Assembly (NCBI GenBank): GCA_963664365.1
Contig: OY761144.1
Coordinates: 930,001 to 994,000 of the forward strand
DNA: 64,000 nucleotides
DNA from: VXRN01 sp963664365
GTDB lineage: Bacteria; Chloroflexota; Dehalococcoidia; Lucifugimonadales; UBA1123
Direction: 5' to 3'
The notes beneath the pieces were generated by a model. It was not told the origin of the DNA, did not search any database, and saw nothing but the letters and a program-made list of their open reading frames with translations. Shown piece by piece: positions 56,664 to 64,000 of the stretch. Numbering within the stretch: the first letter of the stretch is position 1; the number at the start of each line of letters is the position of its first letter. The position numbers were made by a program, and so were the translations under genes.

Positions 56664-59591
56664 CTATGCGCCCTCCGGCGCGGTGCGTTTCCCCCCGTGG
56701 ACGCTGGGCTCTGAGCACCACTTGACCCTTAGCAGGTCGAGGGGCTGAATTATGCTCTTGGGTAGGCCCAGCATTTCGGTCAGGACGCGGTAGTCGAGCT
56801 CCTGTCGGGCGCTGTCGTGCCAGGCTTCGTTGGCGGGCAGGAATTGCGAGTCTCGCATGTCCCCGAAGATGGCCTCGGCGGTCGCAAGCTGTTCCGGAGT
56901 CAGCTTGGTGACGTCCAGCGTCGGCATAGTGCGGATGGCGGTAATGGGCATTCTCCCTCGTCCGGCCTGCTGACGACTGGAGTGCCACCAGTAGCAGAGC
57001 AGCCCCAGAGTCGTGTTGCCCCAGAGCGTATAGGCTATCTCGTGCGCGCGGTCATCGAACTTCACGTTGGGCCAAGCCCTGCCTCCAATAGTTTGAGTCT
57101 CGGTGAACGCGACCGCCAGAGGCTGAGAGTTGAACCGAAAGTCCCTGTTGTGGTGCGCATGGCTGCGTGTATTCCAGATCTCGCCGGCGCGTGATTCCCT
57201 GCCCCGCTTGACTCGTCCCTCGCTGTCCGGAGCGACCACCATTTGCTTTTCACGCTGGGCGTCGTGACTCCAGAGCATCGGATATGTCGGAGCGAATGAT
57301 GGCGGCCTGATGAGATCAAACGCCGTCCGGCTGCCGTTTCCGACAATGTTGATGTCGGTTATCCCAATCTGGCATATCTCTTGGAGAGGCGACATAAGGA
57401 TGGACAACGCATCTTCTTCCTGCATCTGGGGCAGCCAGAACGTCCCGTTAGCCAATTGGTAGGCAGACTGGGCTACCGAGAAGTCCGTAATGCCCACGGC
57501 AGACCAGGGCGCGTCTTCGCTCAGCGGCGCGTCGATCACCTCGCCCAGACCCTCCTCTCCCACCAACAGTGGATCCGCCTCGAACGGTCCGCCTTCCAGA
57601 GTCCCGACAGTCGAGCTTGCGGCCAGCGCGCTAATCGCCCTGGCGATCTCAGTCGCCTCCATCTCGCTGTTCGGACGCCGACGCAGTGAGACGAACAGCC
57701 CCCTGTCACCCGGAGCGTGGGAGGACTCGCGGCAGACGATCATTGTCTCTGCCATGCCGGTGTCAGCAGAAAACGACTGGTCATGCTGTCGAGCGGCGGC
57801 GATGGTCAGAACAATAACGTCACGATAGTTGCGCGCTATCAACCTGCGTACTTTCTGCCAACTAGACCCTTGCAGGGCGGTCATGGGCAGTACCATAGCG
57901 ATCTTGCCGCCCTTCCGCACCATTTGGTTAGCTAGGGCTACAAACCACGACGCGATGCCGGCGTAGCCGTGAGCGCAGGTCCCCTTGGCGTACTCCCTCG
58001 CCATGGCGGACATCTTGGTCTGCGTCTCCAAGTCCGTGTTGAGCCCCTGGAACTGCTTGAATGAGTCCGATTCTCTGCTGTCGCCCTCCCAGTCGGAACC
58101 CGGCCTCGTAAACGGCGGATTCATGATTACCAGGTCCTGGCTGAACAGGGGCATATCTACGCTAAGCTCAGTCTGCGCTTCACCCGTGCCGGTAACGGCT
58201 GTGGCGGTGTGCAGCGGTATGAGCGGCCTGACCTCTCCGTTGCTTGCCAGAAGATCGAGGGAGCCGAGCGATACGCCGCCGTTGTCTGTGCTGCCGTACT
58301 GTGTGACGATGGTGCGGGAGCTGTCGTAACCCTGATTCGGATGTGCGGAGGAGAGCATGGACGCTGTCAGATGCACAGCCGAGGGCAGCGCGTCGCATGC
58401 GGTAAGCGAGTTCTCGATCATGTGCGCGTGCAGCAGTTCAGGGTTGCCGCCCGCAAGCAGATGAAGTTGATTCACCCGCCGGTACGCGGCGTGTATCAGC
58501 GTGCCGGTGCCGCAGGCATAGTCGGCGATGCGGAAGTCTTTGACTCGGACGGGGTTGTCCCAGCCGCCGTCGTCCGGTATGGCGAGGTGGGCCAGGAGCG
58601 CGGCCGCCTCCGGCCTCGTATAGAATGTCGCTAGGAACTTGCGGTCGGCGATGAGCCTCTGGAACACCGTTCCGGAGAGATCGTGGGACTGCGAGACGCC
58701 AAGCGTGACGAGGTTGTTGGCTGTCTCTCTCATCATTTTCAGCGCCCTGACAGCTATGGATGGTGGATTGATACAGAGCAGCAGGTCGCTCGCGATGTTG
58801 AATATGGACCAGTAGTTGACTCTGAGGATCTTGCGCCACTCGGCCAGTACGAGGGATATAGGTAGGATGCCGTCGTTGTCCGTTTCCACGTCGTTTAGGC
58901 TCTTCACACCGTGCTGACCGACCATATTCTCGTGGAAGACCAGCGCGTTGATAAGAATGGTCGCGGCCATTCGCAGCGTCTGCTCACTGTACGGCTGCTT
59001 GAGACGCTGGGTTATCCTACCCTGAGTATCGTCCCTGAGCATCACCGCCTCCCGCATGATGGCCGCCACATTCTGTACGCCCCACTCAAGGGCCTCGATT
59101 GCCCTTTGGACAGCGTCTTCGGGAGTCGCCGCATACATCGCGAAGGCCGCGAGGTCCCTGATGTTTCCGGGTATGTAGCCGGACTTCGGAAACCGCGCGC
59201 AGTCAACCGCGTTCGGTCCGGTGAAGAGCGCGTACTCCAGCGCGATGCCCGACGTGAGCATCGCGTCCACGTCGTCCAAGCTGGCGCAGTCTCTCAGGTC
59301 AGTGGGAGACCTGAGCGCGATGGCGGCGTTGACATGCTCGGATAACGAGACAACATCTGTGTCCAAGGTCTCGCCTAATCGACGCCTCGCTTCGGATTCA
59401 ACGCTGCCCGCGGGGACGTACTCGTTCTCGATCACGACAGGTTGCGTTCCGGTTTGTACGATCAGGACATCCGGCTGTCGCTGGCTGCCCTGAAACGCAC
59501 CCCTGTTCTCGCCGAGCGTGTCCCAGCGAGAGTTCATGCGGTCCAGCAGCGTGGCGATGCGTCCGTTGAGTTGGTCTTCTATGATGGGCAT
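56664..59591 (-). CDS. N6-adenine DNA methyltransferase, large (type I/IIG-like)
   Basis: A 975-residue DNA methyltransferase. Residues ~1-110 are a possible nuclease-like domain with PDVLIVQTG and VVIENEY, where the usual E-x-K is E-N-E. Residues ~220-325 precede FYTRPEAAALLAHL (323-327), motif I DYACGTGTLIHAAYRR (357-), and motif IV LVIMNPPFTRPG (490-494, NPPF for N6-adenine). A long C-terminal target-recognition-like region completes it. ATG 59591 preferred over GTG 59642. No helicase or R subunit is nearby. Confidence 0.85.
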   Translation of the reverse strand: MPIIEDQLNGRIATLLDRMNSRWDTLGENRGAFQGSQRQPDVLIVQTGTQPVVIENEYVPAGSVESEARRRLGETLDTDVVSLSEHVNAAIALRSPTDLRDCASLDDVDAMLTSGIALEYALFTGPNAVDCARFPKSGYIPGNIRDLAAFAMYAATPEDAVQRAIEALEWGVQNVAAIMREAVMLRDDTQGRITQRLKQPYSEQTLRMAATILINALVFHENMVGQHGVKSLNDVETDNDGILPISLVLAEWRKILRVNYWSIFNIASDLLLCINPPSIAVRALKMMRETANNLVTLGVSQSHDLSGTVFQRLIADRKFLATFYTRPEAAALLAHLAIPDDGGWDNPVRVKDFRIADYACGTGTLIHAAYRRVNQLHLLAGGNPELLHAHMIENSLTACDALPSAVHLTASMLSSAHPNQGYDSSRTIVTQYGSTDNGGVSLGSLDLLASNGEVRPLIPLHTATAVTGTGEAQTELSVDMPLFSQDLVIMNPPFTRPGSDWEGDSRESDSFKQFQGLNTDLETQTKMSAMAREYAKGTCAHGYAGIASWFVALANQMVRKGGKIAMVLPMTALQGSSWQKVRRLIARNYRDVIVLTIAAARQHDQSFSADTGMAETMIVCRESSHAPGDRGLFVSLRRRPNSEMEATEIARAISALAASSTVGTLEGGPFEADPLLVGEEGLGEVIDAPLSEDAPWSAVGITDFSVAQSAYQLANGTFWLPQMQEEDALSILMSPLQEICQIGITDINIVGNGSRTAFDLIRPPSFAPTYPMLWSHDAQREKQMVVAPDSEGRVKRGRESRAGEIWNTRSHAHHNRDFRFNSQPLAVAFTETQTIGGRAWPNVKFDDRAHEIAYTLWGNTTLGLLCYWWHSSRQQAGRGRMPITAIRTMPTLDVTKLTPEQLATAEAIFGDMRDSQFLPANEAWHDSARQELDYRVLTEMLGLPKSIIQPLDLLRVKWCSEPSVHGGKRTAPEGA

Positions 59592-59762
59592 GGTCCAGCG
59601 TCTTCTGAGTGACTTCGATCTGAGTCTAGGTAAAGATGCCACCGTCAGTCTAGGAGTCCATATTGGGAATAGTAATTGTGAACTCTCGTTCTTGTCAAGA
59701 GGAGATTTAATGAAATGAGGTTTGCCGAAAATCGAATGGCCCCACTTTGCGAGTGGACAACT

Positions 59763-60254
59763 CTAGATCATCCTAGGTTGCAGAGTACGCGGCTCGCAGA
59801 TACTGAAATCGACGATATCCGCGTACTTGAAGAGGCGTGTGTCATAAGTATGAAACTCTCCGACCACAATCTCCATACTCGACAACCATTGTCCCGTCGC
59901 CAAGTGGATTGCGTCGAGCGGCTTTAGGCTCCATCCTCTGGTGACGGCATCGCGTATCAAGTTCCTAGCAGACTGACCTATTCCGTTGTGGTACTCAACG
60001 GATACCACAACATTCGGGTCAGACCAGAGGGAGTCAATTTCCCGCTCGATTTCCGGGGCTAGACGCCGCCGCTGCTGTTCAGAGGCTCCGAACGCCACTT
60101 CAACATGGGAGATCGTTGAAGTGTATATTTCGATTGTGCCATTGGCGCTGCTTTCGAGCAAAGCGTCCAGAGTAGAGATGCGCTCTGGATACTCATTCAC
60201 AAACGACAGGAGAGCGGATGAGTCCCAATATAGAATTTTAGGAGTATCAGGCAT
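59763..60254 (-). CDS. PIN-domain RNase toxin (VapC-like)
   Basis: A 163-residue PIN protein: ILYWDSSALLSFVN (Asp 11), SHVEVAFGA (Glu 52), PLDAIHLATG (Asp 114) and TYDTRLFKY (Asp 138) make the four-acid site. It overlaps the upstream gene of unknown family by eight bases. VapC-like PIN proteins cleave RNA and need an antitoxin. The adjacent partner is larger than usual VapB. Confidence 0.88.
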   Translation of the reverse strand: MPDTPKILYWDSSALLSFVNEYPERISTLDALLESSANGTIEIYTSTISHVEVAFGASEQQRRRLAPEIEREIDSLWSDPNVVVSVEYHNGIGQSARNLIRDAVTRGWSLKPLDAIHLATGQWLSSMEIVVGEFHTYDTRLFKYADIVDFSICEPRTLQPRMI

Positions 60255-60993
60255 CTCTCAGCAGCCGAATAGCCTCCTCAGGCAGTATGTGACCCGGTTG
60301 CCAAGGAATTGCTCCCCTGGCCTCTTGGTATGATCTGGAACCGACGTCATAAACCCGCTCCACTTTCTGGATATGGCGTACGGATATTGGTTTGCCGGTC
60401 ACGGAGTCTCTCGATACCGTTCCGACGACCGTTGCCCAGTTGCCCCATACCTCTCGCATCACATCTTCCTGTCCCTGCTTGAGGTAGCAGGTGACCGCCC
60501 GGTCGTGGACGGTGTCGTAAAGGTTGAATCTCAGTCCAGCGCGACTGCTCAGGGTCTGCACTCTTCCCGTGATCGCGCCAATGCTGATCAACGGTGTAGT
60601 CGGAGTGTTGGCATCGGCAACTCCTTTGCCATAGATTATGTAGTCTTGCTCTGCGGTTCCCAGCCGTACGTACTCCCGCGGCTCGACGAAGTCCGCAATC
60701 GCGCATGCGGCAGTGACTACGCCTGCCCTAGCATGGTTTGGGGTTTCATGCCGCGACAGGGAACTTCCGATTTTCTCATATTCGTCTATGATGTGCTCCA
60801 CCTCAGCCGGGTCGTCGGCTTGTCCGCGAAGGGTCACGATGGCGCTCCCGGGCTGAAGGTCCTCGACAACCCAGGTTACTCTGGTTCTCGGCGTCAGGCT
60901 GTAAACGAGACGTCTGAAAAGGGTGATCCCGTTTTCGAGGTCCTTTAGATCGACCTGCCCACCCATTTCGTATGTCAGCGTGGTTTTAGACAC
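60247..60993 (-). CDS. PIN-linked protein of unknown family
   Basis: A 248-residue protein reading TLTYEMGGQVDLKDLENG, LISIGAITGRVQTLSSRAGLRFNLYDTVHDRAVTCY and EDVMREVWGNWATVVGTVSRDSVTG. The last half resembles an OB-like barrel. It is encoded just upstream of the PIN toxin with an eight-base overlap and so is likely its antitoxin or partner, though it is bigger than VapB and has no clear DNA-binding motif. GTG start at 60993. Confidence 0.65.
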   Translation of the reverse strand: MSKTTLTYEMGGQVDLKDLENGITLFRRLVYSLTPRTRVTWVVEDLQPGSAIVTLRGQADDPAEVEHIIDEYEKIGSSLSRHETPNHARAGVVTAACAIADFVEPREYVRLGTAEQDYIIYGKGVADANTPTTPLISIGAITGRVQTLSSRAGLRFNLYDTVHDRAVTCYLKQGQEDVMREVWGNWATVVGTVSRDSVTGKPISVRHIQKVERVYDVGSRSYQEARGAIPWQPGHILPEEAIRLLRDA

Positions 60994-61149
60994 TTCTCGA
61001 TTCTCACAAACTCGTCAGCTAATCACGAATGGTTACGCCTGACACCCATACTTTAGACAGACAGATGATTTGTGTCAATGCCCATTCCTACGTTGCCCCG
61101 ACCGCCGTCCACTGATAGACTGTGCCGCAATCGCTCACAGGAGATAACG

Positions 61150-62403
61150 ATGTTCATAGGCCACTTCACTGAGAGACCGTACCAGGATCCCAAGTCGGGG
61201 TACTTCGGAGCCACCGGGCTTCCCATCAAAGACCTCACCGTCAGCAACGAAATCTATGACCCGGAGCTCGGCGCCGACCTTTACAACCGATACCTCGACG
61301 AACGGCTCTACGCCGAGGAGGTCGGATTCGACGGCCTCATGCTCAACGAGCACCACAGCACCCCGTTCTGTATGGGAGGCGTGGTGAACGTCGAAGCCTC
61401 GATCCTCGCCAAGACGACGAGCCGCGCGAAGATCGTAATTCTCGGCAACGTGATTCCTATATGGGACGACCCTCTCTGGCTGGTGGAGCAGCTAGCGACG
61501 ATCGACCTGATCTCTCGAGGCAGGCTGGTCTCCGGATGGGTGCGTGGAACGGGCCGCGAGAGCATCGCTCATAACTCTCCGCCTCCCTACAACTGGGAGC
61601 GGTTCCAGGAAGCGCACGACTTCATCGTGAAGGCCTGGACGACGCCGGGGCCGTTCCGATGGGAGGGCAAGCACTACAACTACCGCTACGTCAACCCGTG
61701 GATGAAACCGTACCAGAAGCCTCATCCTCCTATATGGCTGCCCGGAGTGGTCAGCCGCGACTCCCTGGTATGGGCCGCGACAAACCGGATCCCGTACATC
61801 ATGCTCGCAACCGAGATCGGCCCGACCAAGGAGGCGTTCCAAGTTTACCACGACACCGCGGCGGAGCTCGGATACGAGTCCGGCCCTCAGAACATCGGCT
61901 ACCTGTGGAAGGTACACGTGGATGAGACCGAGGAGCTAGCCGACGAGGTGGCCCGAAAGTTCGTCCAGGGGCCCAGCAACCCGTTCCTATCGGGAAATGA
62001 GGGCGCGGACAACGAGGCGGTTCGCACGCTGCCCGGAATGACTTCTCGCAAGCGTGTGCTGCCCACCCAAAACTCTGCCACCGCCAACCGGGGAGGCACG
62101 TTGAGCGCATCATACGAGGAGCAGATAGAAAGCTACAGAATCGTTACCGGCACGCCGGACACGGTGATCCCGAAGATCCGGCACGTTCTGGAGGAACTGA
62201 GGCCCGGCAGCGTGTTCTTCTGGGACGGCGACGGCGCGATGACCCACGAAGACCAGATGCGAAGCCTTCGTCTCATGGGCGAATACGTCCTCCCCGCCGT
62301 GCGCGAGATCGCCGACGAACTGGAACTCCCCAGCCCGTTCGACGTAAACCCGGCCACCGGTCAGCCATTCGACGAGCAGCCGGCAGAAGCGGTCGAGGAC
62401 TGA
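61150..62403 (+). CDS. LLM-class flavin/F420-dependent oxidoreductase
   Basis: A 417-residue luciferase-like monooxygenase. FDGLMLNEHHSTPFCMGGVVNVEASILAKTT is the family N-terminal block, then IVILGNVIPIWDDPLWLVEQLATIDLISRGRLVSGWVRGTGRES (flavin/F420 site) and KPYQKPHPPIWLPGV. ATG 61150 with AGGAG 7 bases upstream. Consistent with the presence of npdG. Substrate unknown. Confidence 0.9.
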   Translation: MFIGHFTERPYQDPKSGYFGATGLPIKDLTVSNEIYDPELGADLYNRYLDERLYAEEVGFDGLMLNEHHSTPFCMGGVVNVEASILAKTTSRAKIVILGNVIPIWDDPLWLVEQLATIDLISRGRLVSGWVRGTGRESIAHNSPPPYNWERFQEAHDFIVKAWTTPGPFRWEGKHYNYRYVNPWMKPYQKPHPPIWLPGVVSRDSLVWAATNRIPYIMLATEIGPTKEAFQVYHDTAAELGYESGPQNIGYLWKVHVDETEELADEVARKFVQGPSNPFLSGNEGADNEAVRTLPGMTSRKRVLPTQNSATANRGGTLSASYEEQIESYRIVTGTPDTVIPKIRHVLEELRPGSVFFWDGDGAMTHEDQMRSLRLMGEYVLPAVREIADELELPSPFDVNPATGQPFDEQPAEAVED

Positions 62404-62421
62404 ATGTCTGTTGTCAGACGG

Positions 62422-63183
62422 TTAGCCAAGTCGTCGCGTCAGGCAGCAAGGGAGATAACACGAGGCCCTGACCCTGTTACTGGTGAGGTGCAGCAGCCCG
62501 TGCATCCGGCCCCTATCGTCTTGATCAAACTTTGGCAGCATCCTGTCGAACATCAAGGTATGACCGGACTCGTACCTCCCATATACTCCATTCGATATGA
62601 GATCAGAGACTTGGAGCATACGACTATTCTGGGATAGCCTGAAGAACGGAATATCAACTAAGTTCTTGATCGCCCCCCACTGAGTGCCTTCCGCGGCCAG
62701 TTGTCTCAAAACTACCTCGAGCCGCTTCTGATCACTTGAGTGTGCGATGACGACCAAACCCAAGTGTTGCTGGATCTGTTCTTGGTTTCTTCGTCCTAGG
62801 AACTGGTCGAAGCGAGACAGCATCTGCTCCAACGCTCGCTCATACTGGTCTTCGCCTTCGGATAGGTATGACTTCTCAATCACGACAGCGAAGAATGTTC
62901 CGCGGATTGTGATTGCGACATCTCGGAGGCGATTGAGCAGTTGCTTCCTCTCTGTCTGGTCTAGTCGGTCAAACGGAGGACTGATCTTGTTACCGTCTTG
63001 ACGGTGCAGTTCAGAGGCGTGGAAATGCACACTTTCGTCAACGTCTGGCAGATACTCTGACTGAAGACGGTCTAACTGAGTCTTAGCCCACGCGATATCA
63101 GTCTCAAGTACGGCAACGCCCGCCAACACAAAGTGGCGGGCGCTTGAATGAGTTCCCGACTCATCAAGATACAATAGGTACAT
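62422..63183 (-). CDS. DUF3800 domain protein
   Basis: A 253-residue protein: MYLLYLDESGTHSSARHFVLAGV opens the DUF3800 fold, with the D-E-S-G acidic pair; AKTQLDRL, RGTFFAVVIEK and QVSDLISNGVYGRYE follow. DUF3800 is an RNase H-like fold found in defence or mobile contexts. The C terminus is Cys-rich (C-Y-L-P-C-C). ATG 63183 is preferred over 63243. It is convergent with the LLM gene. Confidence 0.78.
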   Translation of the reverse strand: MYLLYLDESGTHSSARHFVLAGVAVLETDIAWAKTQLDRLQSEYLPDVDESVHFHASELHRQDGNKISPPFDRLDQTERKQLLNRLRDVAITIRGTFFAVVIEKSYLSEGEDQYERALEQMLSRFDQFLGRRNQEQIQQHLGLVVIAHSSDQKRLEVVLRQLAAEGTQWGAIKNLVDIPFFRLSQNSRMLQVSDLISNGVYGRYESGHTLMFDRMLPKFDQDDRGRMHGLLHLTSNRVRASCYLPCCLTRRLG

Positions 63184-63314
63184 CTTGATTAACTGAACCG
63201 GATCCTCAATCTGTAAGTGGCCGAGCGTGGGAGCGTTCCCCACAGCGAACCTGATATCAAGTGGTCCTCCCAGCCCATCTACATAGTAAGGCTACCATGG
63301 AGTTCTGTCAACGC

Positions 63315-64000
63315 CTACCTCCCCAACCGCCTCATCTGGTCCACGATGTCCAGCCCGACCCTCTCGCTCCACGCCGCCAGTAACTGGTTCGTAATCGGAC
63401 CGGGGACTTCACCGCCGATTTGCCGGTTGTCAACGCGACCGACCGGCAGGATGCAAAACGGCGTACTGGTGAAGAATGCCTCGTCCGCCGTGTATAGATC
63501 ATAGGGCTGGAGGTCGTCCTCCAGCGTCGGTATTCCGAGCCTATCGGCGATCTCGAGCGCGGTCATCCGGGATACACCTTGTAGCGTGCTGGTGTCTCTG
63601 GGCGTTCGCAGCGTGCCGTCCGTGACTATCATGAAGTTCGCGCCCGTGCCCTCGCTCACGTTGCCGTCGGCGTCCAGCAGGACCGGCAGGGCATCCGGAT
63701 CGACATCCTCCGCCTCCAGCTCCGCGAGCACGAAGTTCATCCGGCTATAGTGCTTGACCTTCGGGTCGAGGCTCTGAGGCGAGTATGCGCGAGTCTTGGG
63801 GATGACGGCGTGTGCGCCAATGTCGTAGGCCGGGGCCCATTTGGGCGCGCCAAGCGGAGAGAGCCAGATCGAGACGTTGGGCGGCGTATCTCTGCGCGGA
63901 CCGGCGCCGCCTGTGACTATCTGCGTGATCAAGTAGTCGTCGTTTAGACTGCGCCTGAGCTCCTCGTTTCGAGCCACGACCTCAAGCGTCAGCCGCTCCA
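63315..64000 (-). CDS. Aminotransferase class IV (IlvE-like), partial
   Basis: The C-terminal ~228 residues of a class IV PLP enzyme; the gene continues beyond the right edge (open to base 64000, no in-frame stop). VKHYSRMNFVLAELEAED (PLP Lys), GNVSEGTGANFMIV, STLQGVSRMTALEIADRLGI and AFFTSTPFCILPVGRVDNRQIG are class IV motifs of branched-chain or D-amino-acid aminotransferases. Length beyond the window is unknown. Confidence 0.87.
   Translation of the reverse strand, partial: ERLTLEVVARNEELRRSLNDDYLITQIVTGGAGPRRDTPPNVSIWLSPLGAPKWAPAYDIGAHAVIPKTRAYSPQSLDPKVKHYSRMNFVLAELEAEDVDPDALPVLLDADGNVSEGTGANFMIVTDGTLRTPRDTSTLQGVSRMTALEIADRLGIPTLEDDLQPYDLYTADEAFFTSTPFCILPVGRVDNRQIGGEVPGPITNQLLAAWSERVGLDIVDQMRRLGR

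Overview
The window is a GC-rich bacterial chromosome segment and almost all of it is coding. The gene content points to an aerobic, monoderm Chloroflexota, probably a SAR202/Dehalococcoidia-like lineage. The clues are a UPF0182 membrane protein, an F420H2:NADP oxidoreductase, a luciferase-like (LLM) oxidoreductase, lipoproteins with Val/Glu/Lys-rich stalks, and a caa3-type oxidase operon. The phylum is an inference from gene content; there is no rRNA in the window to test it. I saw no rRNA or tRNA gene, no insertion sequence and no CRISPR array.

1-16.9 kb (+ strand) is an expanded arginine cluster: argJ (3' end), argB, UPF0182, argD, argG, argH, then rpe and a methyltransferase. It is interrupted at 5.1-8.5 kb by an accessory island: a truncated DUF4160 gene, DUF2442, a gene with a nonsense codon, DUF2283, and a translationally coupled Uma2 nuclease - AAA ATPase - DUF4276 module that looks defence-like. 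Between argG and argH lie a methyltransferase split by a frameshift in a run of nine G, an APH-fold kinase, an acyl-CoA dehydrogenase, a DUF4258/DUF2283 pair and a MaoC hydratase.

16.9-25.2 kb holds a TPP-riboswitch-controlled thiG-thiE-thiS operon that runs on into two small HEPN/PaREP1-like genes. It is followed by small unknown proteins, a DUF4349/PKD lipoprotein, a Nudix hydrolase, an orphan FitA-type antitoxin and thrS.

25.2-34.2 kb (- strand) carries two tandem paralogous peptide-type ABC cassettes (binding protein, DppB, DppC). Neither has ATPase genes, and both binding proteins carry about seven copies of a VPGETV repeat behind the lipobox.

34.4-44.9 kb has a Gfo/Idh/MocA oxidoreductase, secD-secF, a CCA-adding enzyme, peptide deformylase, a TIGR01777 protein, an orphan HicB, an AcuC-like deacetylase, an MA-type metallopeptidase and npdG. 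45-53.1 kb is a complete respiratory operon: ctaA-ctaB-coxB-coxA-coxC-coxD-ctaG-small membrane protein-sco.

53.2-64 kb has a second Uma2 gene, then infC-rpmI-rplT, where infC appears to start with AUA. An alpha/beta hydrolase, a PaREP1 protein, a large N6-adenine methyltransferase, a PIN toxin with an unknown partner, an LLM oxidoreductase, a DUF3800 protein and a partial class IV aminotransferase follow. A short GGGCGCCCACAAGGGACGCC-type repeat is scattered through the intergenic gaps.
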